Of a DNA stretch of 64,000 bases, positions 1 to 13,599 are shown piece after piece. The stretch's first letter is position 1, and each line of letters begins with the position of its first letter. Source of the stretch: Silurus meridionalis (taxonomy: Eukaryota > Chordata > Actinopteri > Siluriformes > Siluridae); NCBI RefSeq assembly GCF_014805685.1, contig NC_060896.1:11782389-11846388 (forward strand), in the 5' to 3' direction. Made by a program: the position numbers and the translations under genes. The notes beneath the pieces are model-generated. The model was not told where the DNA came from. It saw only the letters and a program-made list of their open reading frames with translations, and ran no database searches.

Positions 1-599
1 TGGCAACACAAAAGGCCTCTCAGTCATAACGTACATCCTGGTGAGCATTACAGGAAGCTGAGTAGTTCCTTTTTGTTACTTCTTTATTATAATAGATACC
101 ATGGCCTATATACACATGGCTTTAATATCATGTCACTGAAAGAGAAGTAAGAAGAATGAGTTAGGTGTAATAACATCAGTGAATAAATAATGTGTTCATT
201 TTTCTTGTGAGAAATGTTAGGCAGCAAAGTCAATGCTATAGAGAATAAAGCATAGCAACATTTAAGGTTAATGTTAGCCTGTGGGTCATGTGGGTCACTA
301 TATAATTATTACAACTGAAAAAAAAAAAAGATTTACAAGCCCCTGTTTTTACTCAACTGTGGCCATGAAAACTCCAGAACTATACTAGGCTTGCTGGAGG
401 AAATGCCACTTCGTGTCACGGTGTTCCTCAATTTTACCCTGTCAAACTTTTTTTTAAATCGGGACACTTCCCACTTATTAGTTGCTTACATATCAACATT
501 TCCAAACATGCTAGCTATATATATTATTAGTAGGTTTGCGTTTTCAGTTAAATAGACTAAACAATGTATCACACAGCTCTGCAACAATGTGTGTCTTAC

Positions 600-1943
600 C
601 TCCTCTGTGACCATAACCAAGGGGTATCGGTCCTCTGAGAGAAAATTAAATATGCACCAGATTTTAAATGCATCGTCATCAGAGATAAGTAGGTGACTTC
701 TGTTGAGGTTTTTTCTGGCACACAGTGTCCAGCACATCCTGTTAAAGTCAACTCGATCAAAGTTGTCCTGGACCTGAAATAACAGAAAGAGAGGGAGAGC
801 AACAAACACCTACACATTAATATCTATTACAAAATAAGCTGAAAAAGTGATTGGAACACACACAGTGCTGCTTGCTTTCCTCTGGCACAGGACCAGTGTT
901 CCCAGGGATACCTCAGGAACACTAACCAAAGCTGCTAATAATAAAGAGCCATCCAGTGCCTAATTCACACAAGATTCTACTGGGAAGCAGGACAGTTCTA
1001 GGGCCTAACAACCATCCACAATCCAAACAAACTATTTAATGAAATACTGAGAGCCAACAAACATTTTAGTTAGAAGACATTACTATTTGTCCTTCATTGC
1101 TAATATAACCTAAAAATATCACAGAAGTAAAACTTCTCAAAATCATGACTAGTTCATTCCAACTCATAATGCCCCTGTGTACATAGCGAGCTCCATGAAG
1201 ATATTGTTTACATGGGTTGAAGTGGAAGATCTTAAGTGTCCTGCTATAGAGCTCTGACTTCTACCCTACTCGTGTTATCTGGAATGCTGACTGCACCCTA
1301 GTCCCAAATCTCCTGAACCACACTTCAAAATATGTTGGTACATCTGCTCAGAGGAGTGGAGCTCAGTGTAACAGGACTAACTTTTGAATGCAAGTAAACA
1401 TTTCAACATTCAACATGTTGAAGAGTGTATACGAAGCTTATAGTCAGGTGTACACAAACTTTTTGTCTATATAGTTTATATAGCCAGCAAGTGACCTGGC
1501 TAAATACCCCCAAAGTGTGAATGGTTATGTAAATCTTTTGTTTGTGCACATGGTCTTTATACATGGATTGGCATCCCATCCAGAGTGTGTTCCTGCCTTC
1601 CGTCTAGTGTTCCCTGGATAGGCTCCAGATAAACCACAACCTTCTCCAAGAAAATGTGTGTACTGAATATGAATGAATGGATGTACCTTTTAACGTCATA
1701 CAAAGGGCCTAATCCCAAAGCCCACCACTGTAGATAGAGTTACAGAAAATGAAAGCAAAAATGACAATAACACTAGATGCAAGGCAGGAACACACTCTAA
1801 TCAGAACACAATCTATCCTAGAGCTCACACATCTACCTGCACCACCATGCATTGTTAATTTTTACACAATATGGGGTAGTTTTTCCAGTTACTGCTTCCT
1901 TTCATGTGTATGAGTTACACTGAATTAGCATGGCTTCCACTTC

Positions 1944-2041
<98 letters not shown>

Positions 2042-3600
2042 TATATATATATATATATACAGTATATATATACATACACAGAGACATTTAGCCTGCAAAA
2101 ATATCTCTACTTGGTGTTCTGAGAAGGTAAACATCAATACTCGCTATCGTTAGCCATCAATCTTGTTTTTAAGCTATTCGTTCTTTCCCGCTTGCTGCAA
2201 TTTCAGTCCAAAATGTTGCATTATCATTTGAAGCTCACTATTGTACAACAGAACTAGTAGCCTCTCAGGAAGTTTTCTGTGAAAGTATAGTTAAAGCTTT
2301 ACATCCTCTGACAAAGCACCTAAACCAATTTCTTTTCATGAGAAAATTATCGCAAATTATCACTTAAACAAAGCATCATGAACTCAGCAAAAGCTGAAGG
2401 CAATAAATAGTGTTGGAAAGCTTTGCAGGGCAGAATGATATCTCAAAGTGACAAAAAGGTGTCCTTGGGTTTTACAGCAATTTCTGATGACCGAACGATA
2501 TCTGTGCAAACTTATGTGAATTTGTAGATGGCATTTCTGTATCAGTTTATGGCTATTTTTAGCTGTCAAAACAAGCTTAGTTTTCAAATAAATATGCATG
2601 TACAAATGCAGCCTCACCACAATCCATCAACGTACAGCAGGGTTTGTTTTGAAAAAGCAGCTATTTTTTGTTGCAAAAGTGTGCACTAGTTTACGTCACA
2701 CACACCTCCCATTTAGTTTTGTGCACTGGGAGACTACACAATAGGAGCCTTGTGGAGGCCTGAACGGTCACGACTGCTGCTGGGCTGCAGAGAAAACTGT
2801 CTATTTGCATTCTACAGAGCTGAGAGGCAGTGAGATTTGTAAACAGGCCTTATCACCAGAAGCAGACATAAGATGCAATTCTATCCACAATCATATACAA
2901 TTCTTTAAAAGTGTTCCAGCTTAATGACAAACATTTTTTAACATTTTTATTGGCCAAACGATAATTAAGCTCAAGCCCAAAGAGTTTTTGCATGAAGTAG
3001 GTTAAATTGTTCACCACAATGCCAACATTGTACACATGGTACTCAGTGGCAATGCTTTTAAAAAGCACTGCTCTATTTTAAGTTTGCCTTTGTGTATCAG
3101 CCCTGCTCTTTCACCCTCTGACCTCATGGTAGTTTATTAACAATGCATTCCAGGATCTGAGACAAATGTTGTAGTGGAATATGTACTATGTTTCACATCT
3201 GACCTACAAAACGGAAATCTACAGTTAGATGGCAACGTTGTTAAACCAGGAAATTAACCACATGCACTGATAGAAACCATGTGCTGTGCATGTCAAGAGC
3301 ATGCACATACTGTGGATGTTATAATAATGGAAAGAAAACACAGGAGGCATGAAAGTGGAGATTATTTATACAAACACTGTAAGTGGTTCAGTGATAATGG
3401 CATAAAAAAAATTGTACCGTATGAAAGCAGGCACATCACTGAATCACAAAAACATAGAAAAGTCCAGAGGTTAGTTTTCTATGTAACTTGTGTCTGTAAT
3501 GTGGCAGACCGTAGTCTTTTTTTTTAGCTGACTCGTTTGAAATGTATAAGGAAAGAGAGAATGCAAGCATGACAAAGCTGAAAAAGGAAGGAAGCAAGGA

Positions 3601-3651
<51 letters not shown>

Positions 3652-6371
3652 TGGTGAGTCATTTGGTACAATCAAACTACAGATTGAGTGAGCAGACTTG
3701 ACTGTGAGTCAAGCTTATGGTAAGAAAAAGGGAAAGGCGGATCTCAAAGGGAGTGAGACAAGTTGGGGGTTTATGGTGAAACACTAGAACACACTATAGA
3801 AATACTGTGAGCTCACAAACTAAGCAATAGCTTTAAATAAAAAAAATTAGCCACCTAATTGCACATAAAACTCTTCGAGTGCCAGCACCAAAATGATGGT
3901 GGTCCCACTGTAGTTACCAAATAATCCATTGTAATTATTAAATAATATGCTTAACAATAACTGAATAGTAAGCCTGAAGTTTATAGTTGAATAGAATTTA
4001 GACTAATGTAAAACAAAGGTTTATCTTCCAAAAAGATTAAGATGTAAGAACATTACAATGCTCAACTCATTTTCCAGGATCCTACAATAAGTTTGTGTTG
4101 TGAAATATAGTGTTTAAGTAATCTGCTTCCTCTTTCACAATGATGGAAGAAACAACCAGTACTGCTTAAAAAAACATTCGCCACAACTATCCCTATATAG
4201 AATGTAACTTCAAACTTAAACATCTTTATGATAATACAACTACATTCCGTAGTTATAAGCGTTGTGTTCGAGTTCATATATCCACATCCCAATAAACTGA
4301 CATCAGTAACTTTTCCTGAGGTCTTCCAATTCTACCTATACTCAGCACAAGGAGCTCACCTTGTCCAGGATGAATCGGTTCAGGTATGGCATGTATCCCT
4401 GAGTGGAGACTGGTCCCTCATCATCATCTCTGAAGTGCTCCTCCAGAGCCACTGGATCATGAGGAATCTTCATCACAGTGCACAAGCTATGAGAAAGCAC
4501 CTGAAAACAACAAAAAATGAACAACTCTGACTTCTTGTGTATGCTGATATAACATAATTTATAGTTTCTTAGCATTAATCCTACTTTTTTACATGATTAA
4601 AACATAAATATTATAAAGGTTTTGTAGACATGAAGCTTTAAAAAAACAGGTTTTATTCCTGACATAAACTACTTACTGTATATACACATAAGAACATACA
4701 GAAAAACAGACATTTTTAAATAGCCAAAGGTTACAAAACTGTAATCTTGCTAATACATATTTTTTTCCAAATAGTAAGCCTTGTAAACGGAAAGGTTTTG
4801 CTTGTCTTTTGTTTAGTTCTTACAGTTATTTTGTCCTTTTGTGTTAATTTCTTCCAAATGCATTGAAAAGGATTGATAAAGTAATCCACCTTGTTCCTGT
4901 TTATTACACTTATGTTTGCGTTTAATGTCGGCCTTGCAGGTTTCCAAGATTGTGTCAAAAAAACAAATAAAAAACATTAACCATGATAAATAAATTAGCT
5001 CCAATTGAAGAGTTGTTATCCTTTACTCAATAGTCAGAACTGAAGCTACTGTCTGAGTTAGGAAGAAATCAGCCCCAGCCCCACATGTCTAGTGAAGGAG
5101 GAATAAAGTGTACATTATGACACTTCTTTCTGGGTTTATTATGGATACAGTAATTATAAAATACTGAATATATGTTTAAAAAAAAAAAGATAGTAGCCAA
5201 TGTGAGCCTCAAAATGACAACATTAAATTGTAAATATAAACAATAAAAATAAATGTTTTACTTTAAAAAATACTTTAGAACTAATGGGAGCAAAACCCGG
5301 CTGGTGTTCAATAACTCACTTATATTTCATTTGCACGCTTCTGGATGGATTGTTAAAGTTGCAATAAGGCTTGAAGAGGAATTTGAAAATGAAAATTTAA
5401 TCCGTGGCACTATAATTCTGAAATATCACTATCAAAAGTAAAGCTTTGTTTGCTTCAACTTGCATTGACACATGCTAGTAAAAGTTTTTCATTGATGAAT
5501 CATACCAAATTGATGTTTTAACCAATTGGTACTTCTGTTCCTTATGTTTATATGGATTTTTAAAGAAATATGTTTTGAATCTGGTAATAATTCACACTAA
5601 TTTTGTCACTAGGTTAAGGTAATAGTACTATAATTATTCTTTGGGATCTATTTAAGCACATCTCACACACCTAAACACAAAGAATGACTTGAAGGAATGA
5701 AACATTTTGTTTGATTGTTTATTTGTTGTTTTCCACAGTGGGAATGAGGGTCTAATCTGTCCTCACAGCATCAAAAAAAACCTCTTTAAACCAGAATATT
5801 ACAAAAAACACACAAGCAACCACTAACTCTTTCCTATGAGGACCCAAGACTGTATAGTCCACATATGTGAGTATTTCTTTAGTGCTTTTTGCAATCTATC
5901 AATTTTTGAAATCAACTATATAATGACTGAATGGTAGCCATTTTATTCTTAGGACAACTCACATTTTTATTCACCACATCAGGCTATTAAAAAGGGTTCA
6001 GGACATGACATCGTGTTACTTTATACCGCAAAACCAAGCCACAGCAGAACATTAGTGCAGTTTTACGCACGCGCCCAATTCACTCCTGCGTCTCCGGTTC
6101 AAAGAGCGTCTTTATAATGTTAAGAAAATCTCTTGGTGCAACTTATAAATGGTACAATAACAATAGATAATGAACTAGATAATAATGTACATTGAGTCGT
6201 TAGATAATTGTTTGATTAACTAAATATATCAAATATCGTGCTACGAAATGTTCCGTCTTTAGACACGACCAATACCTTTAACTGAGACTTTGACACTTTG
6301 CCACTCTTGTCCAAATCCAGCGCTGTGAAGGCATGCCATATCGACTTGAGAAGTTCTTCCCTTAGTCCCAT
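600..6371 (-). CDS. swap70: SWAP70 (switch-associated protein 70), first three coding exons, partial
   Basis: Coding exons are 6276-6371, 4360-4500 and 600-773, with GT/AG borders; the gene runs off the left edge. The start at 6371 gives [15 protein letters not shown], which I recognise as the SWAP-70 N-terminus. An in-frame ATG at 6437 would add 22 residues but lacks family support. The three exons encode the N-terminal EF-hand-like region, including [36 protein letters not shown] and [19 protein letters not shown]. The PH domain and the C-terminal coiled coil lie outside the window. The family is a PIP3-responsive Rac-interacting, F-actin-binding protein of lymphocytes and other motile cells. 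Introns are about 3.6 and 1.8 kb. It lies head-to-tail with wee1, as in human 11p15. The paralogue DEF6 is the main alternative, but the synteny favours SWAP70. Confidence 0.9.
1560..1682 (+). repeat. Degenerate interspersed repeat, fish SINE/LINE 3' part
   Basis: The sequence carries the words GGCATCCCATCCAG and CCTGGATAGGCTCC and ends in a short ATGAATGG tract. This is the layout of a repeat 3' end common in fish genomes. A related copy lies at about 37740-37940, and a shorter one at about 42070-42160. Confidence 0.5.
1948..2075. repeat. Compound microsatellite (CT)n(TA)n
   Basis: About 26 CT units are followed by about 19 TA units and then TA runs interrupted by CAG. Long open frames across it are artefacts of the dinucleotide. 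Confidence 0.97.
3596..3650 (+). repeat. (AAAG)n tetranucleotide microsatellite
   Basis: A nearly perfect AAAG run within a swap70 intron. Confidence 0.95.
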
Positions 6372-6455
6372 CTCGAGAGACAGCCTGGCTGAGGCACGAC
6401 GCACTGGTGCTCTGCACAGAGAGAGGATTCCGCTCACACGGAGGGTCGGGCGAGT

Positions 6456-6465
6456 GTCACGTGAC
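6456..6465. promoter_or_regulatory. Palindromic E-box (GTCACGTGAC) upstream of swap70
   Basis: A perfect 10-bp palindrome, the USF/TFE3-type extended E-box, lies about 85 bp upstream of the chosen swap70 start codon in a locally CpG-rich stretch (about 6410-6490). The sequence is directly visible; its use is inferred. Confidence 0.45.
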
Positions 6466-8700
6466 TGCGCTGGCCGACCCGCTGAGCAGCCTCAGTTCAG
6501 CCACAGCAGCTCGAAGTGGCACAAAAAAAGCCTCTTAAAAGTGGACGCTGCACATGATAAAACCATCCGATCTAACCTTTCGATCTTTCCACTTTGCTAG
6601 TCTGTAAATGCAACTGAAAAATCCACTCTGGACGACATCTCAGTATAGTCTCATACTGCCATCAATAATGTCTGATCCACATTTCACTAAACATCGTCAG
6701 CATTTTTTAGCTGACTATAGATTTTAACTTCTGCTTTCGCCTACTTTTCTTATATTATTCAAAGTGCCTGTCTTTATTATCGCTTTATAGACAGAAAGAT
6801 GCAGCAGCGCTTTAATCCTTCAATCGGTCCAACTCTCTCTCCTTCTCCTTGTCTATAAACTAAATACTATCTAACCGAGCTGCATCCCTTTACTAAACTT
6901 GTGTAATTGTCCTGCTAAAACCTCAGCATAACATTCAACATCTAACTTATTACAGGAATAATGAAAATACAGCACCATCTAAAGCATTAGCACCAAAATA
7001 ACGTGCATCGAATATTTCAATCTAATTGTGTAATGTGTTTCAGAAGGAAGTTTACTCTTAATCAGGTTATTATAGTTAACTGGTTAAATAACAAAATAAT
7101 AGCTGACCAATAACAGATGACCATGATAAAAGCTGCTTTACCATTTTCACAGTGTGATCACACTAGGCTGCTTTCTCACAGTGGTATAAAATATAAAATA
7201 TAAGATGTAGTATCATTATTATCATTATAATTCAATCTGGGATGCTTCTTTGCAGTGGAACTTTGAAAAGCACTTCTAAATGAAAAGCTATTAAATAGTG
7301 TATTATTAGTGTATTAGTATTGCACAATACACACTGACTAAATTATTTAGAAAAAAAAAACAGCTATGCAGTTATTTATTCGTGCAATTACCTTAACATA
7401 CATGTGGAATCAGTGCAATGCAGAAATTAATGTAGATACAGGCCAAACAATGTAAATACCAAATCACCAAATCTGGACAACTGGAAAAGACTGGACAAAC
7501 AAAAAGTCACACAGGTTGAAGTCAGAATTTGGTGCCAACAGCAAGATTTCATGGACTCAATCTGCCTTGTGTTAACAGTCCATGCTGGTGGAGAAGGTGC
7601 AATTGTTAATGGAATGTTTTTCCCAGATTTTGGCCACCTCACAACAATCATTGATTGATGTCATTGACAACATGAACCAGCATTTCAAAGGAATGTTTGC
7701 AACATCTTGTGGAATCCACACACCAAAATAAATTGGTTTTCTAAAGTGTATAATCTCAAAAGCTGACAAATGTATTTAAATGTTAGACAAATTGACCTTG
7801 ATTTGTGAACGTTTTCAATCACTTTTTTTGTCACCAGTTATAAGTCAACAGCTACAAGTTAAATGTAGCTCTTAATGTTACTAAATACCAAAGTATACCT
7901 CAATTGGACAGACACTGTAAAAGCCTATGACCTGCTGCCCTCCTTCGGCTGAGGAGGAAGTGGTACATTTTGTATCTTTTCAGCAATCTGTTTGTTCTGA
8001 ACACTAGTGGGGGAAAAACGTTGATTAGCCCAGAAAATGTAAGTGAAAATTTTTTTTTTTTTGTGGAAAATATTAGCAAAAAAAGACTCTTGTCTGCTTG
8101 TAAAGACACTAGGCATTTGTTCATTTTTCAGATGAAGAATATGTGCTGTTTATGTGTGGGGGCGGAGGGGGGGGAGATGGTCACCTGACCCCATCATTAA
8201 CAAGAAATGTGACTCTTCTGTAGCAAAAATGTTTTGACCCACACATTAGAAGTCGAATAAGGCATCGTATTGTCATATCCAATTACTCACTAAATCACTA
8301 AAAGCTAATTGTGCTATACCATAACATCGTTATTCTCATGATTAATCGCAACAAAAGTAATACAGATAATTCTTTTAAATAACTTCACTTTGCAACAGTC
8401 ATAATATAATCATTGTCACAATCTATACAATATTAACATACTGCAAAAGCAACTTGTTTTGCATAGATTATTGTAAATAGGTGTCAACTGTGTATAAAAG
8501 ATTTGTTTTGTGATCCAATTTTTTACACTTAGGCTTTTCAATCGCTATTCTGTAACATTCCAGACTGTTATTCTGTAACATTCCAGACTTTTACTATTCA
8601 CTTAAACTCCTGAACTCCTCAACCTTTTTACTTCACCCATTTCAATATAGTATGGATGGAAAGTAAGTATACTACACCCCTTGGCTTGAAATAAGTACAG
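6466..8700. other. swap70-wee1 spacer
   Basis: AT-rich intergenic DNA between the 5' end of swap70 and the inferred 3' end of wee1. Apart from the Tc1 fossil at about 7425-7735, I see no gene. Confidence 0.6.
7425..7735 (+). pseudogene. Fossil of a Tc1-like transposase
   Basis: The order of words (AATTTGGTGCCAACAGCA, CATGGACTCA, TGCCTTGTGTTAACAGTCCA, GCTGGTGGAG, then AACATCTTGTGGAATCCA) follows a fish Tc1-family transposase reading frame, with many indels and stops. The C-terminal part follows after an internal deletion. I see no terminal inverted repeats. This is a recognition call from family resemblance, not an alignment. Confidence 0.5.
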
Positions 8701-8716
8701 CAATGAATTGTTGATC

Positions 8717-8725
8717 TAGTTTATT
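8717..8725 (-). terminator. Candidate wee1 polyadenylation signal
   Basis: On the minus strand AATAAA occurs at about 8718-8725, roughly 1 kb past the wee1 stop. If used, the 3' UTR is about 1 kb. The choice among AT-rich alternatives is inferred. Confidence 0.4.
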
Positions 8726-9738
8726 AAAAGAACATATTTACAAAAAAAACAAGGCTATGGTACAAGATCTAAAAGGGAAACCAAAGAGTACCCTAATAAT
8801 AGTACAGTGGCAATACAGATTATAAAATGATGACTAACTGAAAGCTTTAAAAATGCAATTGTTTTAATGCTACAAACAGGCTTGAGGCTGAAGTCTTATT
8901 TTTGCTTACAGTCTAAGGAAACATTTCAACTGGTGATATGAACTTAGGCTAAGTTGCAGTTTCTAAATGTAACCAAATAACATGTTCACATGATCAGTTG
9001 TATTCCTGCTCTACATGAAAAACAAAAAGGCATATGTGGGAAAAGAACGACATAACCTCTGAGAAAATAATCCAACATGTCTGTATGGCAAAACAGATCA
9101 ATGATTAAGGTGAGGGGAAAAAGAATGATAAAAATTATCAAATTTTCCAACCACAAATGGATACGGACAAACATGAATAGCAGCAGGCTTTCTGGCAAGT
9201 TCCCCTCCAAAGTGCTCGGTTTAACGGTAATTGACACATAGGGCCCAACCTTCATTGCTCAACATAAGGCATTTTACAGGCAGTAAGGTGCACAAGTCTT
9301 AGGTCTGAAACTTTCACAAATCACTGCTCTAATAAGCAATGACCAACATGCAGACCTCTGTGAAAGTTGGAGAAGAGAGGAAAACAAAACAATAAGGAAG
9401 TTTTCTACCTTAAGAAATATCTACACGTGAAACACATGCAAAAACGGAATTTTGCAAAAAGAAACTTGACCATGCAATATAAAGCAGTCCATGGTCAGTA
9501 CAAACTGCAAGAGAAGTTTGAACTGAGATTTTCAGTTGCTATGAAAGTGTGATTTTCTTCCATTAAAAATCACCACGCTTTTATCAGAACAGTGTAGAGC
9601 ACAAACAGTCATGAGAAAATGCATACTGTCCCACCAGGAAGAAAAAGAAAACCATCCATGTGAAATCTCTGATACAGCACAAATGTTCCTGCACCTGGAA
9701 ACTCTTCTTTCTCAAATGATTTTGAATTTGAAGTTCAG

Positions 9739-12700
9739 TTAGTAAATTGTGAGGCTTAGAGAGCGGTTCATCTTTTTCCCGATAAGCCGAGAGCTTCTGG
9801 AGCTGGACTGGATTGTGGAACGTGTCAGGACTCTGTCTGTAGACAGAACTCTTTCTTCTGCTGCAGCTTTAGCAAGCTGGGCTTTTTTTAGCTCCCTGAA
9901 GCAAAAAAGAACAAGACATTAAATGTACATGCTATCTGCTATTTAAAAGGACTGAATAGAAATTAAGAACTTCATTTTACATTTACTTGTATAAAGTATT
10001 CGTTCTAGGCACTAAAAAGCTTTTAAAGTAGAAACTCAGTTTAAGCGAAAGTTGTGGGCAGCTGTTATTCAGGCTTTGAAAGTGCATCTCTGTTATAGCT
10101 TTAAAGTTCTGATAAAACTAAACAACATATAATGCTCTTTGCAGAAAATCACTTACTTTTGGAGCAGGGCATTCTTGAATTTCTCTGCATTAAGTTCCAC
10201 ACGCAACTGATCAGCATTCATCCTTGAGGCTGTCAGTAGAACAGGGTGCTTAATGAGGTCAGAGGTTGATGGCCGTTGTGTAGGGTCAGGATGAATCATG
10301 AGCTGTTAAACAATAGTAAAAAAATTATTTGTATTTACTGATGCAAACAAAAAGAAATATGTATTATATACACACAATTATATATAGTTTTTTTTTTTTT
10401 TTTTTACCTTTAATAGACTTAAAAATTCTTGCGAGAGCACTTGTGGGATGTGGGGTAGGATTCCCTGTCGGATGTTGTGCCATTGTTCCCCATTTGTTGG
10501 CAGAGGCTCGGCTCCAGATGCACTGACGACAGTCAGAGCCAAAGCAAAGATATCTGCCTTAGTCAGGTTACTATAATCCTGAAAAGAACAAGCACATACT
10601 CAGTACATTAAGCAGGCTAAATACCACACAATCCAACAGCTCAGTTATCTACAAATACAGAAATATTTGAATAATAATAGTAGCATTACAATTTCCTTCA
10701 CTTATTAATTAATTAAGGACAATTAATTCATTAGAACAAATAGGATCCAGCATGAGAAAACCCCTGTGCACAAAGTGAGGCCCATAAAGACTTGTGGCCT
10801 TACTTGCAACCTGACATTAAATGTCTCCATTAATGCTCTTAAATTAAATTGTGCTATAAAAGAAAACTCATGTTTTACCTCCTGAAGAACTTCGTTAGCC
10901 AGGTATCGACTATCACCCTCCTCAACCTGTGGATTGGTCACCCTGGTCACATGGCCTAGGTCACCTAATCAAAAAATGGCTGTCAGTTGATTTGCGATAA
11001 AACAAAGTTGCGCTGCACGTAAACAGAACAGTTAACGTGTGCATACCTATTTTGTATACCACATTAGTGCTGGGCCCATCTTCCTCATCTTCAAACTCCT
11101 CAACACTCACTGCAGACTTCCTTGAAATAAATATGTTACCTGAAAGAAAAAAAAAGATCCAATTTTAAATACAATGCCACATTAATTGTCTATTCAATGA
11201 AAATAAAAAGAAAGTAGCCTACAGACGTCTAAAACATGGCACTCTGCAAATTCAATAAACAGCAAAGGGGAAAACTATTCAACTGCAAACATATTCTATG
11301 AGAACAACTCACTTGGCTTAATGTCCATGTGCACAAGCGCTGTCGAGTGGATGTACTTGAGTCCGCGAGAGACCTGCAGCAACAAGTCCTTCAGTTCCAG
11401 CTCAGACAGAAAGTGCATGCATCTGTAGTTCTCAGCAATAGCATCAGACAAGGTGCCACCATTGCAGTATTCATTCTGGATCAGCATGTGGTCATCTTCA
11501 GCCCAGGCAGAATAATATCTCACCACATGAGGGTGTTGTCCGAGAACTGCATGTGCATAGACCTCACGAAGTGCATTTTGCCTGTGGTTCGTTGAACAAA
11601 TAAAACAAGGCACAGTAAGCTTCCAAGTATAATAAAAGGTACTGTATAAATCTTTTTCCATATTCGTTTTTAACTATACAACTTCACAAAGCAACTTGTA
11701 TTAAAAAGCACAATATAACTAAAACAGATACTGCCATGAATATAGCAACAACAACTTTTGTTTATTTGAATATAAAGTTTGAAATACGCAGTCAATATGA
11801 GTAATTATTACTTACTCATCCACAGATCCTGCCAAAGGTTTCTTGGAACGCTTAATTGCATAGATGCAGCCATCTAATCTTTTTACACATTTGTACACAG
11901 AGCCAAACTGCCCAGAACCAATCTTTTCAAGTTCATGGAACTCTGATGCATATCTGGACATCATGTTACTCTCCATCATTGTAATTCTCTGTTTGAAAAA
12001 AAAGGGGCATCTTATTAGGATAATAATGAACACATTACCACAAACAAACATTTAGAATTATGTCTGTTCAGGTGTGATTTAAATAATTTGAGCATTTGAG
12101 CTAATGAGAAAAATGCAAAAAATGTGCAAAAAAGAAAAAAAAGTCTACCTTTGAAGGTGGAATAATATCCTCCTCAATCTCAGCATCACTGGCCTCCATG
12201 TCCTCTCCACAGGAGCTGGAACACAATGTAAAAAATGCGGATAATTATTACACATCACACACCAGGGGGCAGTAGAGAGTAACCTGTAGGGGAAGCACGT
12301 GGCGTAGGAATGTACGAGAGGATTTGGTGTCTGTAACCTGGGCAGTAAACGGATTTAACGAACCTCATTACAAACTGTACATAAAAAAAAAAAACATCAG
12401 ACCTTCAGACGGCACGTCAATTCAGGAGATTAAACCCTACAGTATATCTAATATAGACACATTAAACAAAACAGGCACAACAAAAAGTAGTCAGAACTGA
12501 ATAAAAGTGCTTACTCATTCCAGTGAGAGCGCTTTCTATTGTTTCTTTGTTGAGCTGATGACTGGACGACCACCGAGTCCGGGGTGAAGGGGTTAATGTT
12601 GACCAGAGGTGTTTGGTTTCGCCTTCCGTCGAGACTCGCCTTTCCTTTGGAATCCACATTCTTGAAGAGAGCGACTCTCCTGCTCGTAGAGCCCGAAGTC

Positions 12701-13589
12701 CTGGCTCTGGACAGCAGACTCTGCAACACAAGGCAAAGGTGAAAAACGTGACCAAAACTAAAATATTAATAAATGCATTTCCTTGAAGAGACACACGGAT
12801 ATGTAGATGTCTGGTATTAAGGGCAAGCAAATCATGGATCCTGAACCCTGACACACTATAATCACAGAGATGATTCATGGTGTGTGAACAGCATTACGTC
12901 ATGTGTACTGTAGGTAATAACTGGGTCACTGAGTTCTTAAGTCTAACACCTGCAGGGGAGGAAATGTAGCATGGCTTGTTGAGACTGGATGAAAAATAAA
13001 AACCCCGTGTTGAATTCACAAAATTATTGCACGTCTGTCATGTAGTACTCTCTTATGTAAAAAAAGTTTATACTCTCATTATACTCTAATAACAATCAAA
13101 TCTAAGACAAACCTTCGGGGTATGTGGAGTGTCGAACAGCCGCAGTTTCCTGAAGGTTTTATGGGGTGGCGTATCAGGGCAGTCGGGAACGGGTGAGCTC
13201 GAACCCTCCGCGTCGTCCTGGACGCACGTCCGCTCCGGCGAGCTGTCGTAGGCGCGCGGACTCTTCCTCGGCGATGGCGAGCCTTTCACACAGAAACTCA
13301 CTTTCAGATGGGACGGAGAGCCGAAGCCTTCCTCGTCCCAAGACTCGGCGTCATCGTCGTCTCGGGTCCGGCTCAGCGGGCTGCTGTTCAACTCGTCGGG
13401 TCGCTTGTCCGTGCTGCTTCGCCGCAGGGACAGCGGAGAATCCAGCTCGGTGAAGCCGGACTCGGCCCCGGTGCTGTTGTTGGCCTCCTCGATACTGTCC
13501 TCTTCGCCGTCGCTGTTCGAGAACTGCAGCTTCTGGCGAATGGGTCGGTTTGGGGAAAAGTCTGCGTGCCGTCGGCAGCTGAAACTCAT
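9739..13589 (-). CDS. wee1: WEE1 G2 checkpoint kinase, complete, 10 coding exons
   Basis: Exons are 13113-13589, 12515-12720, 12149-12215, 11816-11988, 11313-11581, 11047-11139, 10879-10964, 10408-10578, 10157-10302 and 9739-9895. They sum to 615 codons including stop (human is 646 aa). The start at 13589 gives [11 protein letters not shown], like the human MSF start. The protein is the nuclear kinase that phosphorylates the inhibitory tyrosine of CDK1 and delays mitosis. The N-terminal part is a disordered Ser/Pro-rich region with [19 protein letters not shown]. The kinase domain has the glycine loop IGSGQFGSV, lysine in [20 protein letters not shown] and, in place of DFG, GDLGHVT. The Wee1 hallmark [15 protein letters not shown] and the C-terminal [15 protein letters not shown] are present. 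The splice joins recover an unbroken frame. WEE2 is less likely, given the length and the synteny with ZNF143 and SWAP70. Confidence 0.96.
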
Positions 13590-13599
13590 CTCGGCCAGC

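Larger units (their letters stand above)
774..4359. other. swap70 intron with simple repeats and a SINE-like fragment
   Basis: This is intron sequence between the second and third swap70 coding exons. It holds a decayed interspersed repeat at about 1560-1680, a CT/TA microsatellite at 1948-2075 and an AAAG tract at 3596-3650. The remainder is AT-rich, and I see no coding exon in it. Confidence 0.6.
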
